Positions 9,052-17,096 of a DNA stretch of 33,044 nt are shown here, one piece after another. The stretch covers positions 1-33,044 of the forward strand of contig JABWCN010000047.1 in the NCBI GenBank assembly GCA_013359135.1. The letters are read 5' to 3'. A program made the position numbers and the translations under genes. Below the pieces are notes generated by a model, which saw nothing but the letters and a program-made list of their open reading frames with translations, was not told where the DNA came from and did not search any database. The stretch's first letter is position 1. Each line of letters opens with the position of its first letter. This stretch comes from Pseudobdellovibrionaceae bacterium (lineage in GTDB: Bacteria; Bdellovibrionota; Bdellovibrionia; Bdellovibrionales; Bdellovibrionaceae).

Positions 9052-11481
9052 ATGCCACATACAATAAAGTTCGATAAACTTAGATTATCTTTTCTGTATA
9101 TATTAATACCAGTTTCAATAGCCGTAACGATTAGTGTTGGGTCTTTGATCTTATTTATGATAGATCAATTTCATTTAAAAATAGAATCGGGTATTGTTTT
9201 TTTAAATCCTGTAGTTGCTTTAGGTTATCTTTTACTTTCGATTGCTATTATTTTTCTTTATTTAAAACCACATACTAGATGGAAAATTATTTCAGGTAGA
9301 GTAATTTCTGGTATTGTTTTTCTATTTTCTCTTTTTACACTTATTGAGTTTTTTGGGAATATAGAAACTCATGTTGTATCTACGCTTTATAGTAAACTGC
9401 GTGATTCAGGTTCTTTTAACTTTAACGAATTAATGAGTATAGAAACAGGATTTTTATTCTTAGTTTTGGGACTAGCTTATTCTTGTACAAGTTATAAAAG
9501 AATTTTAAATAAGTTTTCAGTAACATTAAATGCTGTTGTTTTTTTTATTTCTCTAGTTGCTATTATGGGTTATGTCTTTGGTGTTCCTGCTTTTTACAAA
9601 TTGCATAGATTACCGGATTTTAATTTTTTTTCAGCGTTGTGTGCGTTTGCCTTATCTATAGCTGGTTTTTTTACAAGGCCTGTAGGTAGTTATTTCATGA
9701 TTTTAATGAGTAAAGGTGCCGCCGGAGCTTTTGCTAGAAGAGTTTCTGTAGCTTGTTTAATTCTGCCACCACTTTTTGGAAAGTTAGGACTTTACTATTC
9801 AACAGAGGGAATACCTAACTCTCAAGCCTATGCTTTAGTGGCAATTTTGTGTTTGCTTGCAATGGTTGGTGTTGTTTGGAAAAGTTCTAAAGAATTGGAA
9901 CAAATAGACAGAAATCGATTAGGCACTGAAAAAGAAAGATTAAAATCAATAGCCCAAACTGATGCTATTTTGGCTAAGGCTCCTATTGGAATTGCTTTAT
10001 TTGGAGTGACTGGAGATTTAATAAAAGCAAATCAAATTTTTTACCAGTATATAATAAAAAACACTGAACAAATAAATATAACTAAAATTGATATTTTGAA
10101 GCAACATTTACATTGTGTTCAAAACTTTAATGTTGCTCATTTAATTAATTCTGAATTGCCTGGAAAAAGTTTTGAAATTGAAGTTGTTGAAGATAACAAA
10201 AGTATTTTTTTGAATTTAAATTTTTTTGTTGTTAAATCTGCTATTGGTGAGTTTTTGGGTTTAGGATGCTCTTTTGTTGAAATTACCCATCTTAAGGAAA
10301 TTGAAAGCGAACTTAGAAATGCGAGAGACGAAGCAAATAGCTCTAACAAAGCGAAGTCACAATTTCTGGCAAATATGAGTCACGAAATAAGAACTCCTGT
10401 TGGGGTGATTATGGGATTTCTAGATATTATTAAAAATAAACAGTCTTCAAATGAAGAACAAAATAATCACATTTCGATCATTGAAAGAAATTGTCGGCAG
10501 TTATTAAATATAATTGATGATATTTTAGACTTATCAAAAGTTGAAGCTGGTAAAATAAAAATTCAAAAAGAAGAAGTTAATCCACAAGTTTTGATAGAGG
10601 ACTTAAGGGCTATTTTAGAATTGAGAACAGTTGAAAAAAACATTGAGTTTGAGGTGAATGTAAGAGGCCCGCTTCCAAGTGCTATCATTTCCGATAATAA
10701 TCGGATGAGACAAGTGATTTTAAATATTTGTGGAAATGCCATAAAGTTTACAAAAAAAGGAAAAGTAACCCTCGAGTGCTTTACAGATACATCAAAGATC
10801 TATTTTAGAGTCACTGACCAAGGGTGTGGAATACCAACTGATCAAGTAGAAAAATTATTCAAGCCATTTGCTCAAGCTGACTCATCTGAAACAAGGGAGT
10901 TTGGTGGTAATGGACTAGGTTTAGCATTGTCCCAAAAGCTTGCTAACTCTTTAGGTGGGGACGTTGTCATAGAGAAAACTACTGAAAATATAGGAAGTGT
11001 TTTTTTAGTCTATTTTGACATGGGGTTAGAGGAGCTTAAAGAAATTGAAAAAAAGCGTCAACAAAATTACCCATCCAAATCAAAAGAGTTGGATCATGAT
11101 GTACCTTTAAAAAGTAAGAAAGTTTTAGTAGTGGATGATTCACCCGACAACAGACTATTAATTTCATATCTTCTAAAGAATGAAGAGATTGAAGTTGAAA
11201 CAGCTTGTGATGGAAGTGAAGGGTATGAACGAGCTTTATCGCAGAATTATGATTTAATTTTATTAGATTTACAGATGCCGGTTATGGGTGGATATGAGGC
11301 CGCCCAAAGACTAAGAGAAAGTGGTTACAAAAGTCCAATAGTAGCATTAACAGCTCATGCTATGATTGGAGAAAAAGAAAACTGTCTCAATGCCGGATTC
11401 AATGATTATCTGACTAAACCAATAAATAAGGTGAAGCTACTCGATGTTCTAAAATATAATATAGAAAATGCTTCCCTTTGA
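9052..11481 (+). CDS. Membrane-bound hybrid sensor histidine kinase
   Basis: The protein has 809 aa and starts at an ATG with GAGG upstream, nine bases after the Hpt gene. Residues about 12-290 contain roughly eight hydrophobic segments with few soluble loops, an unrecognised multi-pass sensor region. A PAS-like segment follows (about 300-420, around AKAPIGIALFGVTGDLIKAN). HisKA holds H444 in FLANMSHEIRTP. The ATPase domain shows N562 in NICGNAIKF, the G1 box DQGCGIP and the G2 box GGNGLGLALSQKL. A C-terminal receiver (about 685-803) has VVDDS, phospho-acceptor D739 in ILLDLQMPVMGG, and a TKP motif. All catalytic residues are present. It should autophosphorylate, pass phosphate to its own receiver, then to the Hpt protein and the OmpR-type regulator. 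The signal is unknown. The gene ends two bases before the convergent dioxygenase gene. Confidence 0.94.
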   Translation: MPHTIKFDKLRLSFLYILIPVSIAVTISVGSLILFMIDQFHLKIESGIVFLNPVVALGYLLLSIAIIFLYLKPHTRWKIISGRVISGIVFLFSLFTLIEFFGNIETHVVSTLYSKLRDSGSFNFNELMSIETGFLFLVLGLAYSCTSYKRILNKFSVTLNAVVFFISLVAIMGYVFGVPAFYKLHRLPDFNFFSALCAFALSIAGFFTRPVGSYFMILMSKGAAGAFARRVSVACLILPPLFGKLGLYYSTEGIPNSQAYALVAILCLLAMVGVVWKSSKELEQIDRNRLGTEKERLKSIAQTDAILAKAPIGIALFGVTGDLIKANQIFYQYIIKNTEQINITKIDILKQHLHCVQNFNVAHLINSELPGKSFEIEVVEDNKSIFLNLNFFVVKSAIGEFLGLGCSFVEITHLKEIESELRNARDEANSSNKAKSQFLANMSHEIRTPVGVIMGFLDIIKNKQSSNEEQNNHISIIERNCRQLLNIIDDILDLSKVEAGKIKIQKEEVNPQVLIEDLRAILELRTVEKNIEFEVNVRGPLPSAIISDNNRMRQVILNICGNAIKFTKKGKVTLECFTDTSKIYFRVTDQGCGIPTDQVEKLFKPFAQADSSETREFGGNGLGLALSQKLANSLGGDVVIEKTTENIGSVFLVYFDMGLEELKEIEKKRQQNYPSKSKELDHDVPLKSKKVLVVDDSPDNRLLISYLLKNEEIEVETACDGSEGYERALSQNYDLILLDLQMPVMGGYEAAQRLRESGYKSPIVALTAHAMIGEKENCLNAGFNDYLTKPINKVKLLDVLKYNIENASL

Positions 11482-11483
11482 TA

Positions 11484-12368
11484 CTAACCAAACCTTACGC
11501 TTCTCATTGAAATGGATCCATTTTGCATACCTTCATAATCGAAATGTATTTGATCCTTTTCATCACTTGCTCCAAGGATATAAAGCAATGGATAATAATG
11601 ATCAGGTGTGGGTACACTCAGTCTTCCTGCTTCTGATTTTAAATGATTGCGAATCATTTCGTTGAAGTTTCTATCGCTTAGATTTTTTTTGCTCCACTCG
11701 TCAAATTCAACAGCCCAATCAAAGGGTTTGGCGTTTTCTTCCCAACTTATTCGTCTTAGATTATGAACAATATTTCCACTACCCATAATTAGGATACCTT
11801 GATCTCGTAAAGAATTTAACTTTCTGCCCAGTTCAAAATGAAATTCTGCTGGTTTAGTCATGTCAAGACTTAGCTGGACAATTGGTACATCAGCTTTTGG
11901 ATACACATGCTTCAAAACGGCCCAAGTTCCATGATCTAACCCCCAGTCATTTTCATCAAGGAATATATTTGGATCTGTAATTTGCTGATTAATTTTCTCT
12001 GCTAGTTCTGGATTTCCAGGAGCTGGATAATTAACATCAAAAAGCTCTTGTGGAAAACCATAGAAATCATGGATTGTTTTTGGATTCTTCATATGAGTTA
12101 CCCAAGTACCCTTGGTCATCCAATGAGCAGAAATCATTAGTATTGCCTTTGGCTTAGGTAATATTTTTCCTACATGATTAAGCGACTGAGTGTACGAATT
12201 ATTTTCAATGGCATTCATGGGGGAGCCATGACCGATAAAAATGATCGGCATTTTTCCATTTTCTGTCTCTGATTTTTTTTTGTTCACAGTAAACCTCCTA
12301 TTAATTAGTGCGGTTAACGTCGCAGCAGTCAAAGCTGATAGTGTTATTAAAGCCGTGCGACGGTTCAT
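11484..12368 (-). CDS. ygiD: DODA-type (class III) extradiol ring-opening dioxygenase, YgiD-like
   Basis: The long form has 294 aa. The core matches the YgiD/LigB family: GHGSPMNA, ISAHW, LDHGTWAVLKHVYP, SGNIVHNLR and PTPDHYYPLLYILGA. Candidate metal and active-site histidines are H47, H82, H146, H202 and H257. The family is metal-dependent and cleaves catecholic rings. The substrate here is unknown. The first 27 residues (MNRRTALITLSALTAATLTA...) resemble a twin-arginine or membrane-targeting signal, which is unusual for the roughly 262-aa E. coli protein. A GTG at 12287 has AGGAGG six bases upstream and would give a 267-aa cytosolic form, so the true start is uncertain. It probably belongs with the upstream oxidoreductase and esterase genes. 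Confidence 0.88.
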   Translation of the reverse strand: MNRRTALITLSALTAATLTALINRRFTVNKKKSETENGKMPIIFIGHGSPMNAIENNSYTQSLNHVGKILPKPKAILMISAHWMTKGTWVTHMKNPKTIHDFYGFPQELFDVNYPAPGNPELAEKINQQITDPNIFLDENDWGLDHGTWAVLKHVYPKADVPIVQLSLDMTKPAEFHFELGRKLNSLRDQGILIMGSGNIVHNLRRISWEENAKPFDWAVEFDEWSKKNLSDRNFNEMIRNHLKSEAGRLSVPTPDHYYPLLYILGASDEKDQIHFDYEGMQNGSISMRSVRFG

Positions 12369-12464
12369 AATAGTTTACTTTCTTGTTAAGTGTTTTAGCT
12401 GGTGAATAATCTATCGAAAAAGATCAATCACTTCTATCATAATGTAGTGACAACTAGCTTTAGT

Positions 12465-13310
12465 TTATAACCATGATTGTTTAAAGTCATGGGCGTATTG
12501 GGCTAGATTTTTTGGCTCTCGGCCTAAAATGAATTTAACATTTTCATTTACAGAAGCATTGTAGCCTTCTTTTAAAAAACTTAAAATCATTAGTAAGAAA
12601 TCACTATAGTCAGCTGGTAATCCAGCTGCCAATAAACCAGATCTTAAAACATCAGGTTCAATTTCTTGATAGGAAATATTTTTATTTGTTACCTGTGAAA
12701 TAGCTTTAGCTACTTGTTCATGGTCAACGGCTTCTGGGCCTGTTAAATCAAATGCTCTGTTATTCAGATTGTCAGAAGTTAACAATGTACTTGCGACCGC
12801 AGCAATATCTCTGGCATCAATAAAACTCACTTTAGCTTTACCTGCTGGAAGTAAAATTTTTCTTTGTTCTTTTATCCCTTGAATCCAAAAAGTATTGAAG
12901 TTTTGTAAAAACCAATTTGGTCTGATAATATTATAATTAATTCCTGATTTTTCAAGTTCCAGTTCGGCTCGTCGGAAAGGAGATGTTTCAACAGCATTTG
13001 CACCCATGGCAGTCATGAGTACTACTTTTTTCAGTCCCTTTCTTTTTGCTTCTTGTATCAGAGGTGATAATAGTCTGTATTGATCTGCATAGCCAGGAGG
13101 TGAAAGAAAGAAAGCTCTGTCTACACCGTCAAGGGCAGCTTTGATTCCTTCTCCAGTTGCTAAGTTGATATGTACCGTGTCTTTGTCATTTGCATTGACT
13201 GATTTACTGGTAGTTACTCTGACTTGGTATCCTTGTAGTTTCAGTGCTTTTGTGATTTCTGAACCAACGGTTCCAGACGCTCCAACTATTAGTATCAAAT
13301 CTTTTTTCAT
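12465..13310 (-). CDS. NmrA-like NAD(P)-binding oxidoreductase
   Basis: The protein has 281 aa, with AAAGGAA upstream of the ATG. The N-terminus MKKDLILIVGASGTVGSEI carries the GxxGxxG dinucleotide-binding motif (G10, G13, G16) of a Rossmann fold, followed by a basic/Thr patch (RVTTSK) consistent with NADPH preference. FFLSPPG, RPNWFLQNF and the segment YQEIEPDVLRSGLLAAGLP match the NmrA/atypical SDR family, which includes quinone reductases such as YtfG. The usual SDR Tyr-x-x-x-Lys pair is not obvious, as in many NmrA proteins. It lies between dioxygenase and carboxylesterase genes, so quinone or aromatic aldehyde reduction is a reasonable guess. No hydrophobic extension is present, unlike its two neighbours. 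Confidence 0.85.
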   Translation of the reverse strand: MKKDLILIVGASGTVGSEITKALKLQGYQVRVTTSKSVNANDKDTVHINLATGEGIKAALDGVDRAFFLSPPGYADQYRLLSPLIQEAKRKGLKKVVLMTAMGANAVETSPFRRAELELEKSGINYNIIRPNWFLQNFNTFWIQGIKEQRKILLPAGKAKVSFIDARDIAAVASTLLTSDNLNNRAFDLTGPEAVDHEQVAKAISQVTNKNISYQEIEPDVLRSGLLAAGLPADYSDFLLMILSFLKEGYNASVNENVKFILGREPKNLAQYAHDFKQSWL

Positions 13311-13389
13311 TTTATTTCCTTTTTTTGTTTATTGTTAACACCAATTTTTCTTAATTATTTTTAAAAAACTTTTATAGTTTTAATAACAG

Positions 13390-14193
13390 TCATTGTTTTA
13401 ATACTGGTTGTATAAACTTTTTAATTTCTGCAATGAGTGATTCTGGAATCCCATGTCCATAGGGGAATTCTAGATAGATTAAATTATCAGTTACCTTTTC
13501 TAGTATATTTCTGCTTAACTTTGCATGATGTAAAGGAAGCTTTTCATCCTTAGTTCCATGAGCTAACAAAATAGAACGATGAGTTTTAGTTTTGTGAACG
13601 ATCGACTCTAAAGTTGCAAATTCCGGTAAAGTTCTTCCAGAGATAGCAATATAACCTCCAAGCTCTAAGTGTTCACTTAGAGCTAAACCAACAGTCATGA
13701 TAGCCCCTTGGCTAAAACCTAAAATATACATATCATTTCTAGAGATCGAATTTTTTTGTGCTAGATCATTGAGTTCATTTTCGAGTAACATAAGACTTTC
13801 CAATGCTTCGACGCCATTATGAATCGGTCCTTTTTCTGTGAACCGAACTTGAAACCAAGCAAATGAGTTTGAAGTTATATTCAGTGGAGCTCGCAAGCTT
13901 ACTATACTTTCTTGAGGAAATATTTTTTCACCAAGATCTATTAAGTCATTTTCGTTGGAACCGACACCATGAAGTAGAACTAAGGTTTTTTTTGAATAAG
14001 ATAGTAATGAGCAAACTCCAGTTAGATATTTCCCGGAATAAGTTTTCCAAGTTCTCATTTCAGATCTTAAGTTTGATGTGGAATCTTTTGTTGTCATAAA
14101 ATTTCTCCAAAAAAACGTCAATAATACTAAGGGTAGCAATATCAAAGTACTTATTTGAATTTTTCTAAATGTATTTTCTTTTAATAGTTTCAT
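13390..14193 (-). CDS. Alpha/beta-hydrolase, phospholipase/carboxylesterase family
   Basis: The long form has 267 aa. The catalytic triad is visible: S161 in GFSQG, D216 in HGTKDEKLP and H247 in YGHGIP. The oxyanion-side motif VLLHGVGSNENDL and LRAPLNI...FAWFQVRF are typical of the YpfH/MhqD-type carboxylesterases. Residues 1-31 look like a signal anchor (a basic n-region, then STLILLPLVLLTFFW). A second ATG at 14097 has GGAG six bases upstream (GGAGAAATTTTATG), and would give a 235-aa soluble enzyme, the usual family length. Both starts are plausible. A TTG at 14208 is not. The gene is divergent from a LysR regulator, and a palindrome lies between the two start regions. MhqD-like esterases accompany dioxygenases in quinone stress operons. 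Confidence 0.87.
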   Translation of the reverse strand: MKLLKENTFRKIQISTLILLPLVLLTFFWRNFMTTKDSTSNLRSEMRTWKTYSGKYLTGVCSLLSYSKKTLVLLHGVGSNENDLIDLGEKIFPQESIVSLRAPLNITSNSFAWFQVRFTEKGPIHNGVEALESLMLLENELNDLAQKNSISRNDMYILGFSQGAIMTVGLALSEHLELGGYIAISGRTLPEFATLESIVHKTKTHRSILLAHGTKDEKLPLHHAKLSRNILEKVTDNLIYLEFPYGHGIPESLIAEIKKFIQPVLKQ

Positions 14194-14264
14194 ATTAGTC
14201 GATCTCAACTGTTACTAAGTATCGTTCATTTTATTACTGTTGATTAGAGGGATTATTTGAAATA

Positions 14265-14288
14265 TATTGTTTCTATATGGAAACAATA
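14265..14288. promoter_or_regulatory. Palindromic LysR-type operator over the regulator's own start codon
   Basis: TATTGTTTC, a 6-base spacer TATATG and GAAACAATA form a perfect 9+9 bp inverted repeat. It fits the T-N11-A LysR-box shape, and the ATG of the LysR gene (14277) lies inside it. The divergent esterase gene starts 70-170 bases away. A LysR protein bound here would block its own expression and could influence the divergent operon. Confidence 0.55.
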
Positions 14289-15203
14289 GAAATTGAATTA
14301 ACTAGAATTTTTATTAAAGTAGTTCAGCATGGTGGTTTCTCCAAAGCCGCCAATTTTTTGCGTATACCAAAGTCTACAGTGAGTAAAGCCATCTCCAGAT
14401 TAGAAAAAGAAACAGGAACTAAGTTGTTGCTCAGAACTACACGTAGTCAGACCCTAACTCCAGCAGGACGTGTTTTTTATGAGACATGTATTGAACCAAT
14501 ACAAATTCTTGAAGATGCTCAAAAATCCCTCTATGGGCAAGATACAATTGTAGCTGGGAAAATTAAAATCACGGCGCCAGAAGATTTGGGAAATCATGTG
14601 ATTTCACCAGAGATTGGTAAGATCTGCAGTCAGTATCCAAAATTATTTTTTGAGTTAGATTACAGTAATCAGGTTGTAGATATGATAAAAGAAGGTTTTG
14701 ATTTAGCTGTAAGAATTGGGAGATTAGAAGAAAATCGATTAAAAGTGAAAGTTTTAGGAAATTTAAGTCTGATACCTGTGGCAACGTTAGAGTATATAGA
14801 GAGAACAGAAAAAATTCGTAATCCAAAAGATTTAGAAAAGCACGATTGTTTAAGTGTTTCAGGTACATCTATGAGTCAACACTGGCAGTTAAAAAGAAAA
14901 AAAGAAACCATACGAGTACCAGTGAGAGTTAAAGTAGAAAGTAATCAGATGAACAGTTTGTTGGCTATAGCAATGACTGGCGCAGGAGTGGCTTTAGTGC
15001 CACAATTTTTGTGTGAAGCTGCTTTAAAGAGCCATCAATTGCAAAGAGTTTTGCCTGAGTGGGTTGGGGTTGGAATGCCAGTTTCTCTTGTATCATCAGT
15101 TTCAACAAGTTCATCAGCCAGACTAAAACTCGTCAGTGATCGAATTGCAGCTATTGTAAAAACTGCCTTGCATAGCCAAGAGCAGGAGAGCAGTAAAATT
15201 TAA
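14277..15203 (+). CDS. LysR-family transcriptional regulator (divergent to the detoxification-like genes)
   Basis: The protein has 308 aa, the usual family length. The N-terminal helix-turn-helix spans about residues 5-65 (GGFSKAANFLRIPKSTVSKA, then ISRLEKETGTKLLLRTTR). The rest is a periplasmic-binding-like effector domain (SGKIKITAPEDLG-type start after the linker helix, then GFDLAVRIG and GAGVALVPQFL), closest in style to the CrgA/YafC branch. The start ATG has no clear Shine-Dalgarno and lies inside a palindrome, consistent with strong autoregulation. By position it should control the divergent esterase and probably the two genes beyond. The inducer is unknown, but an electrophilic aromatic or quinone is the natural guess from the gene set. 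Confidence 0.92.
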   Translation: METIEIELTRIFIKVVQHGGFSKAANFLRIPKSTVSKAISRLEKETGTKLLLRTTRSQTLTPAGRVFYETCIEPIQILEDAQKSLYGQDTIVAGKIKITAPEDLGNHVISPEIGKICSQYPKLFFELDYSNQVVDMIKEGFDLAVRIGRLEENRLKVKVLGNLSLIPVATLEYIERTEKIRNPKDLEKHDCLSVSGTSMSQHWQLKRKKETIRVPVRVKVESNQMNSLLAIAMTGAGVALVPQFLCEAALKSHQLQRVLPEWVGVGMPVSLVSSVSTSSSARLKLVSDRIAAIVKTALHSQEQESSKI

Positions 15204-15223
15204 AAGATTTAATCATCTTATTG

Positions 15224-15652
15224 TTATAATCTTAACTCTTTTGGAATTTCAAAAAGTCCAAATGAGTTCCTATTTAGAACAATAATTTTTATGACATCTC
15301 TGGCGAAAAAAGGTCTTCTTAAATGTGGATATAAATTATTTGGATCTTTACCTTCGTAGACTAGAGCTTCTCCTAGAATAGATCGATGAGAAATAAATAA
15401 AGCATAACTATTGTCTGTAAAGTATTTATTGATTACATATGGTAATTGTCTTGGTTTTGCACAATGAATAAAACCTTCTTTGTAAAGACTTTCAGTTGTA
15501 AAAAACCCTCTTTTGTAGAAACAACTCAATTGAGTTGTTGGGATATCACAAACAACTATATTGTCGTGGTTGTAAATTTCTCCTTGAATTGAAATTTGGT
15601 GATTTGCAAGAACTTGAAAATAACTTAATAATATAGAAAATATATATTTCAT
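15224..15652 (-). CDS. Exported DUF952-family protein
   Basis: The protein has 142 aa, with AGAGG four bases before the ATG. Residues about 45-140 match DUF952: an IYN-like opening, LYKEGFIHCAKPRQLPYVIN, then ALVYEGKDPNNLYPHLRRPF and FARDVIKIIVL. To my knowledge DUF952 is grouped with ADP-ribosyltransferase-like folds, but its reaction is undetermined. Unlike typical short cytosolic members, this one begins with MKYIFSILLSYFQVLAN, which looks like a Sec signal peptide, so it should act outside the cytoplasm. It is convergent with the LysR gene, 20 bases away. Its leader or promoter contains a perfect 20-bp inverted repeat starting 32 bases upstream of the start codon. Confidence 0.75.
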   Translation of the reverse strand: MKYIFSILLSYFQVLANHQISIQGEIYNHDNIVVCDIPTTQLSCFYKRGFFTTESLYKEGFIHCAKPRQLPYVINKYFTDNSYALFISHRSILGEALVYEGKDPNNLYPHLRRPFFARDVIKIIVLNRNSFGLFEIPKELRL

Positions 15653-16069
15653 AGGACCTCTTTCTTGGATTTAGTATATAGACAACTTTATAAGTAAATA
15701 AAAGTATCTTTTATTTACTTATAAAGTAATAAATTTTAACTAAAAAATTTAAACAAGTTTATTTAAAATATGTTATTTATTCTTGTAAATATCAAATATT
15801 GCAGAATCATTTAACAAGATCTACTGTAGCTGTCTTTCATTTTTCTGAAAAAACTAGACCTAATGCAGAGATAAAAAGTTAGTATTTTTTTTCTGAGTTT
15901 TACCTAAAAAGAATTTATAAAATGGTCTCATAAGTCTGCGTGGAGATAGAACCTATCCAAATCTAACAATAGTAAGAAATACTGTGATACTGAGTTAACC
16001 TGGACTTTTTCACTTATAGATTATTAAATTAGTTATTGATATGTGCTATTGATAGTTTATCTTAATTAT
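15653..16069. other. AT-rich divergent intergenic region
   Basis: About 417 bases without a gene lie between the DUF952 gene and the second LysR gene. The outstanding element is the 20+20 bp inverted repeat at 15685-15727. Further right there are only AT-rich stretches and no open frame with a ribosome binding site. It presumably holds promoters for both flanking genes. I could not assign specific -35 and -10 boxes. Confidence 0.6.
15685..15727. repeat. Perfect 20-bp inverted repeat with 3-base loop
   Basis: The left arm at 15685-15704 (ACTTTATAAGTAAATAAAAG) is the exact reverse complement of 15708-15727, separated by TAT. It lies upstream of the minus-strand DUF952 gene. In RNA it would be a long AT-rich hairpin. 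In DNA it could form a cruciform or bind a dimeric regulator. With only three G:C pairs per arm and no following T-run outside the stem, it is not a standard terminator. Confidence 0.9.
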
Positions 16070-16921
16070 ATGAGTCTATCATCTTCTAACCTAGATGCTT
16101 TTTTAGCAGTCACTCAAACTCTTAATTTTACCAAGGCAGCAGACAAATTAAATATTACTCAATCAGCTTTATCTCAAAGAATTTTGAATTTAGAATCAGA
16201 ATTAGGAGCTACATTATTTATAAGAGATCGCTCTGGTGTTAAAGTTACGGAATTAGGATTATCATTGATTAGATACTGCCAAATTAAAAATTCTTTAGAG
16301 ACTGACTTTTTATCTGGATTGATAGCAAACAATCAAAAAGAGTTAGCAGGTATTGTTAGAATTGGTGGATTTTCATCAGTTATGTCATCAATAGTTTTAG
16401 AATCACTAGCTCCCATTTTACAGTGTCATCATAAAGTCAAAATTCATATAGTTACCAAAGAACTTGGCGAGCTGATTGATTTATTGAAACGAGGTGAAAT
16501 CGATTATATGATTTCAGACAATCGGATTAGCAAAGAGGAGCTTGAATGCGTTCCTTTAGGTGTAGAAAAAAATGTTTTAGTCGAATCAAAAAATTATGAA
16601 AGCTCTGAGAAATATATCGATCACGATGAAGATGATGAAATGACTATAAACTATTTAAGAAAATTTAAAATTCCAAGTAAATCTATCGAAAGAATATTTC
16701 TTGATGATATTCATGGCTTAATTGCTGGAGTAAGGCTTGGGCTTGGTCGTGCTGTATTACCCATTCATTTGTTAGAAGAACTTAAAGATTTAAGAATATT
16801 AAATCCAAAACAGACTTTAGATATTCCTGTAAATCTGTATTTTTATCATCAAGCTTTTTATTCAAAACTTCATAGCCAAATAGTAGATGCTCTACTTAAA
16901 GGCTTTAAGAAAAAACTCTGA
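16070..16921 (+). CDS. LysR-family transcriptional regulator
   Basis: With the ATG at 16070 the protein has 283 aa. GTG 16043 would add nine residues that do not belong to the family. The winged helix-turn-helix is at residues about 5-65: FLAVTQTLNFTKAADKLNIT, then QSALSQRILNLESELGATLF and IRDRSGVKVTELG. The effector domain (about 90-283) is recognisable by VRIGGFSSVMSS and by GLIAGVRLGLGRAVLPIHLL, the ArgP-like C-terminal signature. The whole protein is on the short side for the family. Neither neighbour is an obvious target. The DUF952 gene upstream is divergent, so regulation of that gene through the shared intergenic region is possible. Confidence 0.9.
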   Translation: MSLSSSNLDAFLAVTQTLNFTKAADKLNITQSALSQRILNLESELGATLFIRDRSGVKVTELGLSLIRYCQIKNSLETDFLSGLIANNQKELAGIVRIGGFSSVMSSIVLESLAPILQCHHKVKIHIVTKELGELIDLLKRGEIDYMISDNRISKEELECVPLGVEKNVLVESKNYESSEKYIDHDEDDEMTINYLRKFKIPSKSIERIFLDDIHGLIAGVRLGLGRAVLPIHLLEELKDLRILNPKQTLDIPVNLYFYHQAFYSKLHSQIVDALLKGFKKKL

Positions 16922-16982
16922 TCTAATTAACAACTAAAATGTAAATTATTTTGAAATAAGTAAAACTTACTTTGTCTGGTCC

Positions 16983-17026
16983 TTTGACGGGATATAGTCT
17001 TTTTAAAAAAGTCTTATATGGTCAAA
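16983..17026. repeat. Nested imperfect inverted repeat (44 nt)
   Basis: Three nested stems can form: TTTGAC with GTCAAA (16983-16988 and 17021-17026), ATATA with TATAT (16992-16996 and 17015-17019), and CTTTTT with AAAAAG (16999-17004 and 17006-17011) around a single A. It lies between the second LysR gene and the frameshifted lipoprotein gene. It may end LysR transcription or act as an operator. No terminal T-run follows. Confidence 0.55.
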
Positions 17027-17096
17027 ATGGTTTAATGTCATTTATAACTATAATGATATTAACACGTTCTAGTCTAGATTATTAGGGAGTTGAAGA

